DNA from: Lachnospiraceae bacterium
Lineage (GTDB): Bacteria > Bacillota > Clostridia > Lachnospirales > Lachnospiraceae
NCBI GenBank assembly: GCA_011959285.1
Contig: BLLW01000016.1
Span: 1 to 62,431 of the forward strand
Reading direction: 5' to 3'
DNA length: 62,431 nt
In this document: positions 1 to 7,453 of the stretch, piece by piece
Layout of the letters: the number at the start of each line of letters is the position of its first letter
Numbering within the stretch: position 1 is the first letter of the stretch
Position numbers and translations under genes: made by a program
Notes under the pieces: generated by a model
Database searches by the model: none
Told to the model about the DNA's origin: nothing
What the model saw: only the letters and a program-made list of their open reading frames with translations

Positions 1-64
1 AATCAATTAATGATTAGCCTCCTACTCGATTAAGAATTAAGAAGGGATTGCGAAGCGATGCGTA

Positions 65-494
65 TTATTTGACAGCGTTTTCTGCAAACTGTGTGGTAAC
101 CAGGTCTTGATAAGGAACACGCTTTGGCAGTTCGCCTGCTTCTTCCAGAATATTCTGAAGCAGGGTGAAGGATTCCTCCTCAAAAATCAGATCTTCCTTC
201 CAGGTGTCCTGCTCATAGTAACGGGTGATGATGGTGGTGAGAGTCTCTAAGTCTGTCTCCTCGAATTGTGGCTGGATGACCTTGGCAATCTCCTCTGGGG
301 TGTGGGATGCCACATAATTCATTCCCTTTTGAAGGGCGTTGGTGAAGGACTGGATGACCTCAGGGTTGGCTTCAATGTAGCTTTGCTTTGCTGAAAAAGC
401 AGTGTAGGGAACGTAGCCGGAGTCTTCCCCGAGGGAAGCAACCACGTAGCCGTCGCCTTTGGCTTCAAGAGAGGTGGCGTGGGGTTCGAATTCT
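65..494 (-). pseudogene. 3' part of interrupted NMT1/SsuA-like ABC substrate-binding protein gene
   Basis: This is the C-terminal portion of a periplasmic-binding-type lipoprotein of the NMT1/SsuA/ThiY family, which captures small nitrogen, sulfur or thiamine-precursor solutes for an ABC importer. Reading leftwards from the element boundary the frame runs TVEFEPHATSLEAKGDGYVV and on to a stop at 65-67, the usual end of lobe 1 and the hinge of this family. The first in-frame ATG is not reached until 445, so the fragment has no plausible start of its own. The matching N-terminal part lies at 19451-20088 on the same strand. Joining the two (638 + 430 nt) gives one 1,068-nt frame of 355 residues, a normal length for the family. 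The gene is split by insertion, not decayed. Confidence 0.9.
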
Positions 495-518
495 ACTGTG
501 AAGATGTTTTACTACTCC
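491..518. other. attL: left attachment junction of the tail element
   Basis: Host sequence ends and element sequence begins at the shared tetranucleotide CTAC (493-496), which also occurs at the right junction (19449-19452). Just inside the element, 505-518 reads TGTTTTACTACTCC. This is the exact reverse complement of 19429-19442 at the other end. When the two element ends are joined these arms lie 9 bases either side of the dinucleotide AC (GT on the host gene strand), as expected for an attP of a large serine recombinase. The integrase stop codon (512-514) lies inside this arm. Confidence 0.8.
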
Positions 519-1882
519 AATTTTGTGATAAAATTAAAGCCGCTGATCTTGTGGGTTTCTTTGTCTATCTGGACATCCCTTATGGTACTTTTCCAGAAAG
601 CCTGCTTATGGGCTTTATCCAGCGTAAGATATAATTCCTGCCAGTTGCCGCTGAAAGCGTCCAGAAGGTCTTTGTAGAGCTCCATGGGCACACAGTTGCG
701 GTCACGGGTGTATTCGGAAAGTTTCTTATCTAAGATTTCGTATTGTTCATCATAATAGGCTTCCGTGATCCGTCCTTTCTGGAAGAGAAGATTGAGGCGG
801 TTCATTTCCCTGCGGACTGTTTCCGACTGATCCGGTTTCTGGGCTTTCTGCTTCCTGAACTCGATATCCGCCATTTCCCTTTCAAGACGGGCGGACACAT
901 GGGTCAGCATATATTCTTCAATCTTATATTCCGTAAAGTGGGCGCAGCTGTGCCGATTAAATTTGTTTCCGCAGCGGTACTTCACATAGATGCTCTCGCC
1001 GCCGTTTTTCAGCTTCTGTTTCTTGCGGTAGCCGGTGTAATTATTACCGCACCACGGGCACTTGATCAGGGAACTGAATATATATGGCTCATAGTTCCCG
1101 GTAGTGTAGACCTTGCTCACGGCAATCTGCCGGATTTTATTAAACTGCTCAAGGGATATGTACGGTTCGCAGTAATTCAGATTGCTGCCATCCTTGCCGG
1201 CATAGGTCTCATTCTTAAAGAAACGGTCTACCTGATTGTCAGAAGGGGCTGCGTCGCCGTATCTGCCATTTAAGTATTTGATGGTGGAACGGATGGAATA
1301 GCAGGAGAAATAGTGCTGGTAGGCATCCTCCACAATGTGGGAGACGGCTTCATCCTTGATCAGGCGATTGTCCCTTACCTTGTAGCCGTAGCAGGCGCAC
1401 CGTCCGCTGGTCACTTCCCCGATGGAACGCTTATAATCCAGAACCGCCTTGATACGCTCTGACGTGCGGTCACATTCCGCCTGATTGACGGAGAGCATGA
1501 TGTTGATGACCATCTGCCCGTTGGCGGTGGAAGAGTCATAGTTTTCAAATATGGTCTTCCAGTAACAGTTATGCGCTTTGAGGATTTCTTCTGTGATGTT
1601 GTAGTCCTTGATGTTGCGGAACCAGCGGTCCAGCTTGGTGACCAGGATCATATCAATCTTGTCTTTCTTTACGTCTTCTAAGAGCCGGAGAAGGTCCTTG
1701 CGGTGCTTCATGGGCTTTCGGGCGGAAATGCCTTCGTCGGCATAATAGCCTACAATTGTGTAGTCGTTTGCCTGCGCGAACTCCGTGAGCGCTTTCCGCT
1801 GGGCAGGGAGGGAAAGACCGTTCAGATTCTGTTCTTCTGTGCTGACACGGATGTAGATGGCACAGCGTAACACTTTTCCCAT
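512..1882 (-). CDS. Large serine recombinase (integrase of the tail element)
   Basis: This protein catalyses integration and excision by 2-bp staggered cuts through a 5'-phosphoserine link. The 456-residue protein starts at the ATG preceded by AGGAGG. A longer frame extends upstream but has no ribosome site. The resolvase domain holds the nucleophile in YIRVST (Ser14) and the DRWFRN arginines (about 85-90). The Recombinase domain follows (about 150-250), then a zinc ribbon with CPWC (275-278) and Cys304/Cys313, then a coiled-coil C-terminal region. This architecture is standard for large serine integrases of about 450-550 residues. The stop codon lies within the attP arm, as is common for such integrases. 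It probably uses its own promoter, since a terminator separates it from the repressor operon upstream. Confidence 0.95.
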   Translation of the reverse strand: MGKVLRCAIYIRVSTEEQNLNGLSLPAQRKALTEFAQANDYTIVGYYADEGISARKPMKHRKDLLRLLEDVKKDKIDMILVTKLDRWFRNIKDYNITEEILKAHNCYWKTIFENYDSSTANGQMVINIMLSVNQAECDRTSERIKAVLDYKRSIGEVTSGRCACYGYKVRDNRLIKDEAVSHIVEDAYQHYFSCYSIRSTIKYLNGRYGDAAPSDNQVDRFFKNETYAGKDGSNLNYCEPYISLEQFNKIRQIAVSKVYTTGNYEPYIFSSLIKCPWCGNNYTGYRKKQKLKNGGESIYVKYRCGNKFNRHSCAHFTEYKIEEYMLTHVSARLEREMADIEFRKQKAQKPDQSETVRREMNRLNLLFQKGRITEAYYDEQYEILDKKLSEYTRDRNCVPMELYKDLLDAFSGNWQELYLTLDKAHKQAFWKSTIRDVQIDKETHKISGFNFITKLE

Positions 1883-1954
1883 AACATCATCCTCCTTGTG
1901 TATATCATATCTGGTTTTGGGTATAAAAATGCTGATGTTCTTAAAAGATGCTTT

Positions 1955-2001
1955 GCAGTAAAAAGAACCCCCGGAAGTATTCGCCGTACTTTCGGGGGTT
2001 C
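1955..2001 (-). terminator. Rho-independent terminator after the repressor operon
   Basis: An almost perfect 15-bp stem (1965-1979 with 1987-2001, GC-rich, seven-base loop) is followed on the minus strand by a T-run (1956-1964). It lies downstream of the Uma2-like gene and upstream of the integrase, so it separates the leftward immunity operon from integrase transcription. Confidence 0.8.
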
Positions 2002-2122
2002 GTTCTCTTTGTGTCACATATGCTGCAACCCTATCTTCTTTTGCCTGCTGGAATTATAGCATATGCGGATATGGTTTACAATATTCTTTCGAGAGCAAAT
2101 AATCAAAGGAATCAAATTATTG

Positions 2123-2665
2123 CTATAGTAATTCAGAAATACAGACATTTAGGTCTTCATAAATGCATACAGGGATTGAGTCGTCAAAGCTATATTGGTT
2201 TGATGCCTGCTCATGTTCAAAATCAAAGACATTTACAGTGCGTGTCTTTGGGTTTACGATCCAGTATTCTCTGACGCCTGAAGACCGGTACTTAAAAAGT
2301 TTTAGCCCATAGTCTCTTTGTGCGTCAGAGGGGGATATTATTTCAATAATCCAGTCAGGCGCACCGCTGCATCCTTTGTCGGTCAGCTTATGCTTGTCGC
2401 ATATCACGGAAACATCCGGTTCAATGTAATTTCGGTCATCCTCATTCAAAAAAACTGCGAATGGGGCAGGATATACTTCACAATCGCCGTGTTTTGCATC
2501 AATGTAGTTCCCGATAATTTTAGTGAACTGGGAAACTAATTTTTGGTGGATTCGGGATGGCGGCGCCATCATATACATTTGTCCGTCAATCAGTTCAGCC
2601 CTTTGTCCATCAGGAAGGGCGTAGATATCTTCGATGGTATGAGATTTTTCTTGGTGCAGTGCCAT
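2123..2665 (-). CDS. Uma2-family (DUF820) restriction-endonuclease-like protein
   Basis: This 180-residue protein has the compact PD-(D/E)xK fold of the Uma2/DUF820 family. Features seen are the N-terminal YALPDGQRAELIDGQMYMM block with the family ExxxG pattern, PDVSVIC (the catalytic Asp strand), PDWIIEIISPS with the ExxSPS motif, then KLFKYRSSGVREYWIVNP. The start is preceded by AAGGAGG. It is the last gene of the leftward repressor operon. The cellular role of Uma2 proteins is not established, and nuclease activity is inferred from the fold. It could be cargo of the element or help in its excision or exclusion. It shows no frameshift or truncation. Confidence 0.88.
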   Translation of the reverse strand: MALHQEKSHTIEDIYALPDGQRAELIDGQMYMMAPPSRIHQKLVSQFTKIIGNYIDAKHGDCEVYPAPFAVFLNEDDRNYIEPDVSVICDKHKLTDKGCSGAPDWIIEIISPSDAQRDYGLKLFKYRSSGVREYWIVNPKTRTVNVFDFEHEQASNQYSFDDSIPVCIYEDLNVCISELL

Positions 2666-2707
2666 AGGACCTCCTTTCAGTTTTGGTTGTAGTATTGGGT
2701 TTTTATA

Positions 2708-2923
2708 TTAAATATTATGTGCCTCTGTTTCTATTTCTTGGACATCCTCTTTTTCAAAATCATGTTGCTTGATATGCGTTAACGCATGGTAATAAGACTT
2801 AAGTCGTTTTTCTTGTGATAGTTTCGCATTTAGAAATATCGTATAACTATCATCAGCATTTTTAACTAGTTGTTCTGGAATTTTAGTATCCATATCTAGA
2901 AGTCGTACATTAATTTCTTCCAT
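2708..2923 (-). CDS. Small ImmA/IrrE-like protein with degenerate metal motif
   Basis: This 71-residue protein resembles the short ImmA-type proteins next to phage and ICE repressors. The pattern is NADDSYTIFLNAKLS, then YYHALTHI, DFEKEDV and a final IETEAH. In active ImmA/IrrE proteases the helix reads HExxH. Here it reads HALTH, so the catalytic Glu is replaced. ImmA proteases cleave XRE-type repressors to induce the element, so a non-catalytic version might only bind the repressor, or the short family may act otherwise. It sits 51 bp downstream of the XRE gene and 42 bp upstream of the Uma2 gene, consistent with one operon. Confidence 0.6.
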   Translation of the reverse strand: MEEINVRLLDMDTKIPEQLVKNADDSYTIFLNAKLSQEKRLKSYYHALTHIKQHDFEKEDVQEIETEAHNI

Positions 2924-2974
2924 TGTGAATCACCTCTTTTTTATAATAACAAATCATATGTACGTTAAAACGGA

Positions 2975-3367
2975 CTATAAATGAGTTCCGTTTTCTTGAT
3001 TGTATAAATTTTTCATAAATTCCATATGGGCTTTGAATCTTTCCGGCGGCATATTGCGTTTCATATCAAAAAGGGAGCGCATATCTTCATCGTCAAACAT
3101 TTCTTGGGCAAGTTTAGCAGTTTCTTCGTTGAGATAGTAGGCAGCATGCGGACTTGACATAGCTTTATCTGTTCTGCCTAAGAGATAGTCTGTATCTACA
3201 TGAAAGAAATCTGCAATTATTTCAAGGGTTTCAAAATCAGGTTCTCTAGCTCCGGTCTCATACATACCAATTCTGCTTCTGGAAATCCCAAGAATGTCAG
3301 CAAGTTCAGCCTGTGTATATCCGCTTGATAAACGTAGTTTTTTAAAAACGGTTTGAAAATCTCCCAT
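2975..3367 (-). CDS. XRE-family (Cro/CI-type) repressor of the element
   Basis: This is a 130-residue DNA-binding protein. An N-terminal helix-turn-helix (about residues 5-60) has the typical LRLSSGYTQAELADILGISRSRIGMYETGAREPDFETLE pattern (shown in parts: TQAELADILGIS, RSRIGMYETG), followed by FFHVDTDYLLGRTD. The C-terminal half is a likely dimerisation region. The start chosen follows GGAGGTAATAGTT. It is transcribed leftwards from the operator region and most likely represses both its own operon and the rightward operon. Its binding sites are probably the four GTCAC-N5-GTGAY palindromes between 3393 and 3550. Confidence 0.9.
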   Translation of the reverse strand: MGDFQTVFKKLRLSSGYTQAELADILGISRSRIGMYETGAREPDFETLEIIADFFHVDTDYLLGRTDKAMSSPHAAYYLNEETAKLAQEMFDDEDMRSLFDMKRNMPPERFKAHMEFMKNLYNQENGTHL

Positions 3368-3392
3368 AACTATTACCTCCATATACATAGAA

Positions 3393-3550
3393 TATCACGA
3401 AAGGTGATAAAAGTAAAATGATTTTGTCACGTTTTGTGATTGACAAAAGAAATGTGGAGGTGTATCATATGCGTGTCACATATAGTGACAATAATTAAGC
3501 GCTTATACATAAATATATGATTTTTACTCATAAAAGTCACATAATGAGAC
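3393..3550. promoter_or_regulatory. Four-operator immunity switch region
   Basis: Four related palindromes with the same 5-nt spacer are present: TATCAC-N5-GTGATA (3393-3409), GTCAC-N5-GTGAT (3426-3440), GTCAC-N5-GTGAC (3475-3489) and GTCAC-N5-GAGAC (3536-3550). They surround a rightward promoter at 3440-3468. The stretch 3368-3650 holds no gene other than these sites and the promoter. The layout matches a lambda-like or ICE-like repressor switch for the adjacent XRE protein. Confidence 0.8.
3440..3468 (+). promoter_or_regulatory. Rightward early promoter
   Basis: A consensus -35 TTGACA (3440-3445) and a -10 TATCAT (3463-3468) are separated by 17 bp. The -35 abuts operator 2 and the -10 lies just before operator 3, so repressor bound at either site should block it. 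It would drive the small protein gene and the sigma-like activator. Confidence 0.7.
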
Positions 3551-3650
3551 AAGTGTAAAGAAAAAAAGAAGATTCATACAGAGTTGTGACAGTCATTGGA
3601 AAGATGTACAAACAGCCAATCATAGTATTTTACAGAGAGGTGGTGTTTGC

Positions 3651-3797
3651 ATGTCGGAATTTGATATGGAAGTAACAGATGAACGCTTTGAGTATATGAA
3701 GAATCTTCTTGTAAGACTGTATGCCGATCAAATTGGAATGGAAGTTCAAAATATCAGAGTCAGACCTGTAAATGAAACAAAAGAGGAACCGGTATGA
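3651..3797 (+). CDS. Small protein of unknown function, first gene of the rightward operon
   Basis: This is a 48-residue acidic protein starting MSEFDMEVTDERFEYMKNLL and ending ETKEEPV. An AGAGAGGTGGTG ribosome site lies just upstream, and 21 bp separate it from the sigma-like gene. I do not recognise a family. Position and size resemble short regulatory peptides of prophage early operons. Small phage proteins of this type are often Cro-like or excisionase-like, but no helix-turn-helix is evident here. Confidence 0.6.
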   Translation: MSEFDMEVTDERFEYMKNLLVRLYADQIGMEVQNIRVRPVNETKEEPV

Positions 3798-3818
3798 GCC
3801 GGTTAGAAAGGACAAGCA

Positions 3819-4265
3819 ATGAAAGATAAGCGTGAAGAAAATAAACTGGAAGGACATGAGCAGCCTACAGAAATAGAACTTAAAAAGGAATACTTAAGAG
3901 AATATGAGAAGGCGGTCCGCCAGATGGAGCGCAGCGAACTTAAAATGCAGGAGATACGTTTAAACAAAATATGTCCCTCTGTAATCATTGACGGAATGCC
4001 TCATGCATCAAATCATAAAGACTTATCAGGGTACGCTGCGCTGATTGATCAGGAAGAAAAAAGATATATGGAATATAGATATCAGAGAATCAAAAAGTGC
4101 AAGGAGATAACAGACAGAATAGAACTGCTTGAGGATGAAGACGAAAAGGATATTCTGATGTATAGATACATAAGACTCATGAAATGGGAGGATATCTGTA
4201 TGAAGATAGGACTTAGCTGGAAGCAGGCGCATAGAATACATACAAGGGCGCTGGCAAATTTTTAG
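3819..4265 (+). CDS. Sigma-70 region 4-like late transcription activator (DUF1492/ArpU/RinA/Xpf class)
   Basis: This 148-residue protein is charged and helical at the N-terminus. Its C-terminal helix-turn-helix resembles sigma factor region 4: LMYRYIRLMKWEDICMKIG, then LSWKQAHRIHTRAL (about residues 112-145). Proteins of this kind (DUF1492, ArpU, RinA, and Xpf in PBSX) switch on late structural genes of phages and phage-tail particles. It sits immediately before the tail operon and downstream of the repressed early promoter, so repressor loss should lead first to this protein and then to tail genes. A weak GAAAGGAC ribosome site precedes the ATG. Confidence 0.8.
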   Translation: MKDKREENKLEGHEQPTEIELKKEYLREYEKAVRQMERSELKMQEIRLNKICPSVIIDGMPHASNHKDLSGYAALIDQEEKRYMEYRYQRIKKCKEITDRIELLEDEDEKDILMYRYIRLMKWEDICMKIGLSWKQAHRIHTRALANF

Positions 4266-4290
4266 CAAAACCAATTAAAAAAATGAAAGA

Positions 4291-4325
4291 TGACATAGAA
4301 TGACACACAAGACCTATGATATAGT
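4291..4325 (+). promoter_or_regulatory. Candidate late promoter of the tail operon
   Basis: Two copies of TGACA (4291-4295 and 4301-4305) precede TATGATATAG (4315-4324) in an AT-rich gap between the sigma-like activator and the tail genes. The 18-bp distance from the first TGACA to TATGAT is suitable for a promoter. Placement just after the activator gene fits the target of that protein. This is inference from position and motif only. Confidence 0.4.
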
Positions 4326-4373
4326 GTAATCAGTTAAAAAAGAGATAACCCAATATTCCTCTAAGATATTTTG

Positions 4374-4407
4374 AAAATACCTGGTCATGTATATGGCTGG
4401 GTATTTT
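4374..4407 (+). terminator. Strong hairpin before the tail operon (terminator or antitermination site)
   Basis: A 15-bp stem including G-T pairs (4374-4388 with 4393-4407, 4-base loop) begins with AAAA and ends in TTTTT. The T-run is partly within the stem, so it may terminate early transcripts, or act as a late antitermination or processing site. It lies between the candidate late promoter and the first tail gene. Confidence 0.5.
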
Positions 4408-4527
4408 TATATGCATAATTGCAAAGAGGTAACTTGGGGAAATCTGAAGGGAGGCGAAAAAAATGGGATAGAATACAGGGCGCAGGTATATAGGAATGGA
4501 AAAGTACGTAAGGAGGTGTATGGATGA
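4387..4527 (+). CDS. Possible small protein, translationally coupled to tail terminator gene
   Basis: This frame of 46 codons ends in ATGA, which overlaps the start of the next tail gene, an arrangement typical of coupled phage genes. The longest version would start inside the 4374-4407 hairpin, so ATG at 4411 (38 residues, MHNCKEVTWGNLKGGEKNG) is a more likely start. Neither has a good ribosome site. No family is recognised. It may be a remnant or a leader peptide. Confidence 0.3.
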   Translation: MYMAGYFYMHNCKEVTWGNLKGGEKNGIEYRAQVYRNGKVRKEVYG

Positions 4528-4985
4528 TAGGTGAGATTGTGGATGCAGTAGGTCTTGCCCTGAAGGAAGCATTTGGGAATAATTATAAGGTTTATACGGA
4601 AGAAACAGGGAAGGGTATGGATGCCCCCTGTTTTTTTGTTTTTTGCAGCGCCCCGAGAAATACCCGTATTTCCAACCAAAAGTATTTCCGGTCAAATACC
4701 TTCTGCATCCAGTATATTCCATCTACGGTAAATATCCGGGCAGAATGCAACGAGGTAATCGAGCGTCTGTTTGAGTGTCTGGAGTATATCAAGGTGGACT
4801 CTTTTTTACTCAGAGGAAGGAAGATGGAATCGGAGATCAAGGATGGCGTTTTGTATTTCTTTCTTAACTATGACTTTTTTGTTTATAAGAAAGAAGAAAC
4901 GGAAGCTATGGGAACGCTTACAAGGAGCATTGAAGTGAAAGGACAGGTGAATGATGGCTGTAAAGAAAAAAACTGCGGTGAATGA
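4524..4985 (+). CDS. Tail terminator-like protein (DUF6838-type)
   Basis: This 153-residue protein starts at the ATG following AAGGAGGTGT. The pattern (start IGEIVDAVGLALKEAF, YKVYTEE, a PCFFVF strand, then YIPSTVNIRAECNEV and ERLFECLEYIKV) matches the phage tail terminator/completion proteins of Firmicute myophages. These cap the sheath and tube. Its position, first before the sheath gene, matches that role. In a headless particle this protein would form the top of the tail. Function is inferred from family resemblance and position. Confidence 0.65.
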   Translation: MIGEIVDAVGLALKEAFGNNYKVYTEETGKGMDAPCFFVFCSAPRNTRISNQKYFRSNTFCIQYIPSTVNIRAECNEVIERLFECLEYIKVDSFLLRGRKMESEIKDGVLYFFLNYDFFVYKKEETEAMGTLTRSIEVKGQVNDGCKEKNCGE

Positions 4986-5148
4986 AGAAAGGAAGGAAGA
5001 ACTGTTTACTCTTGAACAACTGATTGCCGCAGAAAAGTTCGGCAATAGGAAGGACATGTTAAAGGCAATTCTTTCTGATAGGGAAGAGTATACAATCAGT
5101 GAAGTTGAAAAAAGAATTGAAAAATTTATGAAAGGAAAGGTGAAGTAA
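4951..5148 (+). CDS. Small tail-operon protein of unknown function
   Basis: This 65-residue, highly charged helical protein (TLEQLIAAEKFGNRKDML, then YTISEVEKRIEKFMKGK) overlaps the previous gene by 35 nt. It has a GGACAGGTGA ribosome site and ends 1 nt before the sheath start. Small proteins of this form lie directly upstream of sheath genes in PBSX-like operons. The repeated xEKFGNRKDML-like segment suggests a short coiled coil. No function is assigned. Confidence 0.65.
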   Translation: MMAVKKKTAVNEERKEELFTLEQLIAAEKFGNRKDMLKAILSDREEYTISEVEKRIEKFMKGKVK

Positions 5149-5149
5149 A

Positions 5150-6451
5150 ATGGCATTAGGAGGAGGCACGTTCAGCGTGCAGAACAAGACAATCCCGGGA
5201 GCATATATCAATTTTGTTTCAGCGGCTTCCGCGGATATATCCTTATCAGGAAGGGGGATTGCAACAATGCCCCTTAATCTGGAATGGGGAGAGGAAGGCA
5301 AGGTCATAGAGGTGACCAGTGAGGACTTTAAAACCAACAGTCAGAAAATTTTTGGATATCATTATACACATCCGAAAATGAAGGGGCTGCGTGATTTGTT
5401 CAGAAATGTAGAGCTATTATATGCCTACAGACTCAACGGCGGTGGCATAAAGGCAGGAAATACATATGCCGAAGCAGTCTGCAGTGGTACCAGAGGAAAT
5501 GACCTGAAAATCATTATTCATAAGAATGTAGATGATGATACGTTGTTTGATGTGAAGACCATGCTTGATACGATGCTGGTGGACGAGCAGACTGTAAAGA
5601 CAGCAGCAGAGCTGCACACCAATGGATATGTGGCGTTCAAGGCAGACGCCGAACTTGCAGCGACAGCAGCGACGCCGCTTACTGGGGGGACAAACGGTGA
5701 GGCAGATGGTGCTTCTCACCAGGAGTATCTGGATAAGATCGAAGGCTATCGATTTAATGCCTTAGGCGTGGAAACGACAGAAGATACGGTTAAATCCTTA
5801 TATGCCGCCTTTACGGAGAGAATGCGCGAGGAGATGGGAGTCAAGTTCCAGACGGTACTGTATCAGAAGGCTGCTGATTATTATGGCGTTGTCAATGTGG
5901 CAAATAAAGCCGCAGATGGCGGCGAGGCGTCTTTGGTCTATTGGGTGACGGGAGTTATTGCAGGCTGCCAGGTAAACAAATCGAATCAGAACAGAATCTA
6001 TGACGGTGAGTTCAAGGTTGAGACGGAAGCAACCCAGTCTGAGCTGGCAAATGCGTTGAAGGAAGGAAAATTTATCTTCCATAGGGTAGGGAGCGCAGTG
6101 CGTGTGCTTGCAGATATCAACAGTATGGTGACACAGACACAGGATAAGGGACCGGTCTTTAAGGAGAACCAGACCGTCAGGGTGATCGATCAGATTGCAA
6201 ATGATATAGCAGTACTGTTTAATACCAAGTATCTTGGGGTCGTGCCTAACGACAATGCAGGAAGAGTGTCACTTTGGTCTGATATTGTGCAGCATCATAA
6301 AAAGCTGAGCGATATCCGCGCGATTGAAGACTTTGAGGATACGGATATCACAGTGTCCCAGGGTGATTCCAAGAAAGCGGTGGTGGTATCAGATGCGGTT
6401 ACTGTTGTGAATGCTATGGACAAATTGTATATGACCGTGACAGTGTCATAA
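5150..6451 (+). CDS. Contractile tail sheath protein (XkdK-like)
   Basis: This is the 433-residue sheath subunit, whose contraction drives the tube through the target envelope. Family marks are the N-terminal GGGTFSVQNKTIPGAYINFV, IATMPLNLEWG, the loop TPLTGGTNGEADGA (about 178-191), ESTTEDTVKSLYAAF-like block and the conserved C-terminal part (PVFKENQTVRVIDQIANDI and QGDSKKAVVV). Length is normal for XkdK/YqbK-type sheaths. A sheath plus tube without head genes is the defining pair of an R-type tailocin. AAAGGTGAAG precedes the ATG. Confidence 0.95.
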   Translation: MALGGGTFSVQNKTIPGAYINFVSAASADISLSGRGIATMPLNLEWGEEGKVIEVTSEDFKTNSQKIFGYHYTHPKMKGLRDLFRNVELLYAYRLNGGGIKAGNTYAEAVCSGTRGNDLKIIIHKNVDDDTLFDVKTMLDTMLVDEQTVKTAAELHTNGYVAFKADAELAATAATPLTGGTNGEADGASHQEYLDKIEGYRFNALGVETTEDTVKSLYAAFTERMREEMGVKFQTVLYQKAADYYGVVNVANKAADGGEASLVYWVTGVIAGCQVNKSNQNRIYDGEFKVETEATQSELANALKEGKFIFHRVGSAVRVLADINSMVTQTQDKGPVFKENQTVRVIDQIANDIAVLFNTKYLGVVPNDNAGRVSLWSDIVQHHKKLSDIRAIEDFEDTDITVSQGDSKKAVVVSDAVTVVNAMDKLYMTVTVS

Positions 6452-6467
6452 GGAGGGAGAATAAATT

Positions 6468-6950
6468 ATGTTGAGAAATGTTACGATGAATGCCAGCGAT
6501 ACCTTGAGTGCAGCGCTGGCAGAGTGCTATGCGACGATTAACGGAAGACGCTACAATTTCATGCAGGCAATTAATCTGGAGGCAAAATTTGACAAGACAA
6601 AGGTTAAGGTGCCTATCTTAGGAAAGACAGGAAAAGGAAACAAAGCAACCGGGTGGAGCGGTAGCGGAAGCGCCAAGTTCCACTTTAACACCAGTGTGTT
6701 CAGGCAGATGATGCTGGAATATAAGAATACGGGAAGAGATACCTATTTTGAGATGCAGATCACCAATGAGGATCCGACTACTGTCGTGGGAAGGCAGACA
6801 ATCGTTCTTATGGGATGCAATATTGACGGAGGCATTCTGGCTAAATTTGATGCCGATGGGGATTATCTGGAGGAAGAAATGAATTTCACTTTTGAAGACT
6901 TCTCCATGCCGGAGTCTTTTGCAGCAATGAACGGGTTTGTAACAAATTAA
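6468..6950 (+). CDS. Tail tube protein (XkdM-like)
   Basis: This 160-residue tube subunit forms the rigid inner cylinder that crosses the target membrane on contraction. The sequence has the XkdM pattern: ATINGRRYNFMQAINLEAK, the KVPILGKTGKGNKATGW loop, GSGSAKFHFNTSVFR, then PTTVVGRQTIVLMGCNIDGG and a final FTFEDFSMPESF. It follows the sheath by 16 nt and has a good AAGGAGGG ribosome site. Length is usual for the family. Confidence 0.93.
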   Translation: MLRNVTMNASDTLSAALAECYATINGRRYNFMQAINLEAKFDKTKVKVPILGKTGKGNKATGWSGSGSAKFHFNTSVFRQMMLEYKNTGRDTYFEMQITNEDPTTVVGRQTIVLMGCNIDGGILAKFDADGDYLEEEMNFTFEDFSMPESFAAMNGFVTN

Positions 6951-7021
6951 TATTAACGGTAAACAAAGGCGAAGGGCTGACGGTGTCAGCCCTTTTGCAT
7001 GGATAGAAAAGGAGAATTAAA

Positions 7022-7453
7022 ATGTCAAAATTTTCAAAGTTTATGAAAGCAAATAAGGCAGTAAAGGAAAATGAAAAATATGCAGCGACAAGTTCCCTGC
7101 GTGACGAGGCAGGCAAACCATTGCTATGGGAAATCCGGCATATTTCTTCAAAGGAAAATGAAGATATAAGGGAAAGCTGCATGATGGAAGTGCAGGTAAC
7201 CGGAAAGCCGGGCGTTTATCGGCAGAAATTTAAGACCAATGAATACATCAGAAAGTTGGTGACGGAATCAGTAGCCTATCCGGATCTGTATGACGCAGAA
7301 CTTCAGGATTCCTATGGTGTAAAGACACCGGAAGACCTTCTCATGGCGATGGTAGACGATCCGGGAGAATACAGCGAATTTGTTGCGTATGTGCAGAGGT
7401 TCCAAGGATTTGATGTTTCCTTTAGCGATAAGGTGGATGAGGCAAAAAACTGA
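7022..7453 (+). CDS. Tail assembly chaperone, short form (XkdN-like)
   Basis: This 143-residue zero-frame product is the short tail assembly chaperone, which coats the tape measure protein during tube assembly. It has the XkdN-like N-terminus SKFSKFMKANKAV, LWEIRHISSKENEDIRESC, and ends FSDKVDEAKN. Directly at its stop codon lies an AAAAAAC slippery heptamer (7444-7450) in the correct phase for -1 frameshifting. A fraction of ribosomes should therefore make a 206-residue long form. Ribosome site AAAGGAG. Confidence 0.9.
   Translation: MSKFSKFMKANKAVKENEKYAATSSLRDEAGKPLLWEIRHISSKENEDIRESCMMEVQVTGKPGVYRQKFKTNEYIRKLVTESVAYPDLYDAELQDSYGVKTPEDLLMAMVDDPGEYSEFVAYVQRFQGFDVSFSDKVDEAKN

Noticed and set aside
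1-64. Gene in the leftmost 64 bases
   Set aside because: Only a short AT-rich spacer after the split binding-protein gene is present; nothing can be supported.
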